Assembly: GCA_021613375.1 (NCBI GenBank)
Contig: CM038720.1
Span: 5,604,462 to 5,668,461, forward strand
Direction of reading: 5' to 3'
DNA: 64,000 nt
DNA from: Megaleporinus macrocephalus
Lineage: Eukaryota > Chordata > Actinopteri > Characiformes > Anostomidae
Positions 63,629 through 64,000 of this stretch are shown here, in pieces. Position numbers and translations under genes: made by a program. The notes below the pieces were generated by a model, which saw only the letters and a list, made by a program, of their open reading frames with translations, was not told the DNA's origin and searched no databases. The first letter of the stretch is position 1, and each line of letters begins with the position of its first letter.

Positions 63629-64000
63629 ATGGTGGGCTTGTGCTACACACACATTATAGGACGCCTACTTTATTGTCTAGTGTGAGACAAATGTGGGACA
63701 ACGTGGGACAAAACATTTCTGTGAGCACAGCTGATATTCACAGTAGAACACAGCAGAAATTCAAAATGACTGGGATTACTGTAGAGCAGGGGTGTTTAAT
63801 TAGAATTCAGTAAGTTCCACCTTAAGGAGATCTCCTCAGGCCAAAGTCTGGACCATCATAACTTCTAACGTGTGTTCTGATTCAGTGGTGTATCCTGTTT
63901 ACTGAAGTAGCCTAGTATCAGCATCTCATACCATCAGCTACTGAAACACCAACACACCACACATACCGTTCAGTATCTTTCAGTATATTTACTGTTTAAA
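63629..64000. other. Spacer with no recognisable feature
   Basis: No gene or repeat recognised to the window end. Confidence 0.4.

Overview
The window is vertebrate nuclear DNA, almost certainly from a teleost fish. It has no operons and carries intron-less olfactory receptor genes spaced by 4-7 kb of transposon remnants and minisatellites. The transposon types (Tc1/mariner, IS630-type and hAT DNA transposons, Ty3/gypsy elements with gag-PR-IN-RT-RH order, L2/CR1-type LINEs) and the expanded TAAR repertoire both point to a fish. I cannot name the species. All identities quoted are judged by eye.

Region 1 (1-42.7 kb) is a tandem array of trace amine-associated receptors (TAARs), every one on the minus strand. 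It holds one gene cut by the left edge (1-525), seven full-length single-exon genes (5746-6765, 12464-13486, 18462-19481, 24767-25789, 28348-29364, 35492-36514, 41513-42553) and one pseudogene (32770-33655). All full-length copies lack the aminergic Asp at position 3.32 (Asn, Ser or Thr instead). All but one keep an Asp at 5.42 in TM5, the signature described for the large teleost TAAR clade with non-classical amine recognition. The exception, 12464-13486, has Asn at 5.42 too. Every gene is preceded, about 75-100 bp upstream of its ATG, by the same promoter block: a CCAAT-like box, a CAGTGGGAGG core and a TATA box. These genes are therefore likely to be regulated alike, with one receptor chosen per olfactory neuron as is known for TAARs.

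The spacers show how the array grew. The first two intervals are copies of one 6.2-6.7 kb unit (TAAR, 5' flank, Tc1 remnant, Gmr1-like gypsy remnant, shared repeat block, TAAR 3' flank). Genes at 28.3 and 35.5 kb share another duplicated unit. Between and beside the genes lie a truncated LTR element (13957-15365), a decayed plus-strand gypsy pol (16.36-17.39 kb), a 3.6-kb array of a 35-bp minisatellite (20.14-23.77 kb), a 20-bp array grown from the end of a dispersed repeat (26.86-27.50 kb), and two arrays of a second 35-bp satellite in opposite orientation on either side of the 35.5-kb gene (34.05-34.86 and 37.75-39.68 kb).

Region 2 (42.7-64 kb) has no gene I can defend. It is layered repeats: LINE, Tc1/mariner and inverted-repeat fragments; a 36-bp array (47.31-47.98 kb); three near-identical copies of a ~500-bp dispersed repeat (49.0, 51.9 and 62.4 kb); a 23-bp array with higher-order structure (52.7-54.75 kb); a local duplication at 55.5-57.5 kb carrying a leader-peptide-like segment; two IS630-type transposon copies (57.56-58.77 and 58.77-62.35 kb), the second interrupted by a hAT element with a perfect 8-bp target duplication; and an L2/CR1-type LINE 3' end (62.9-63.63 kb).
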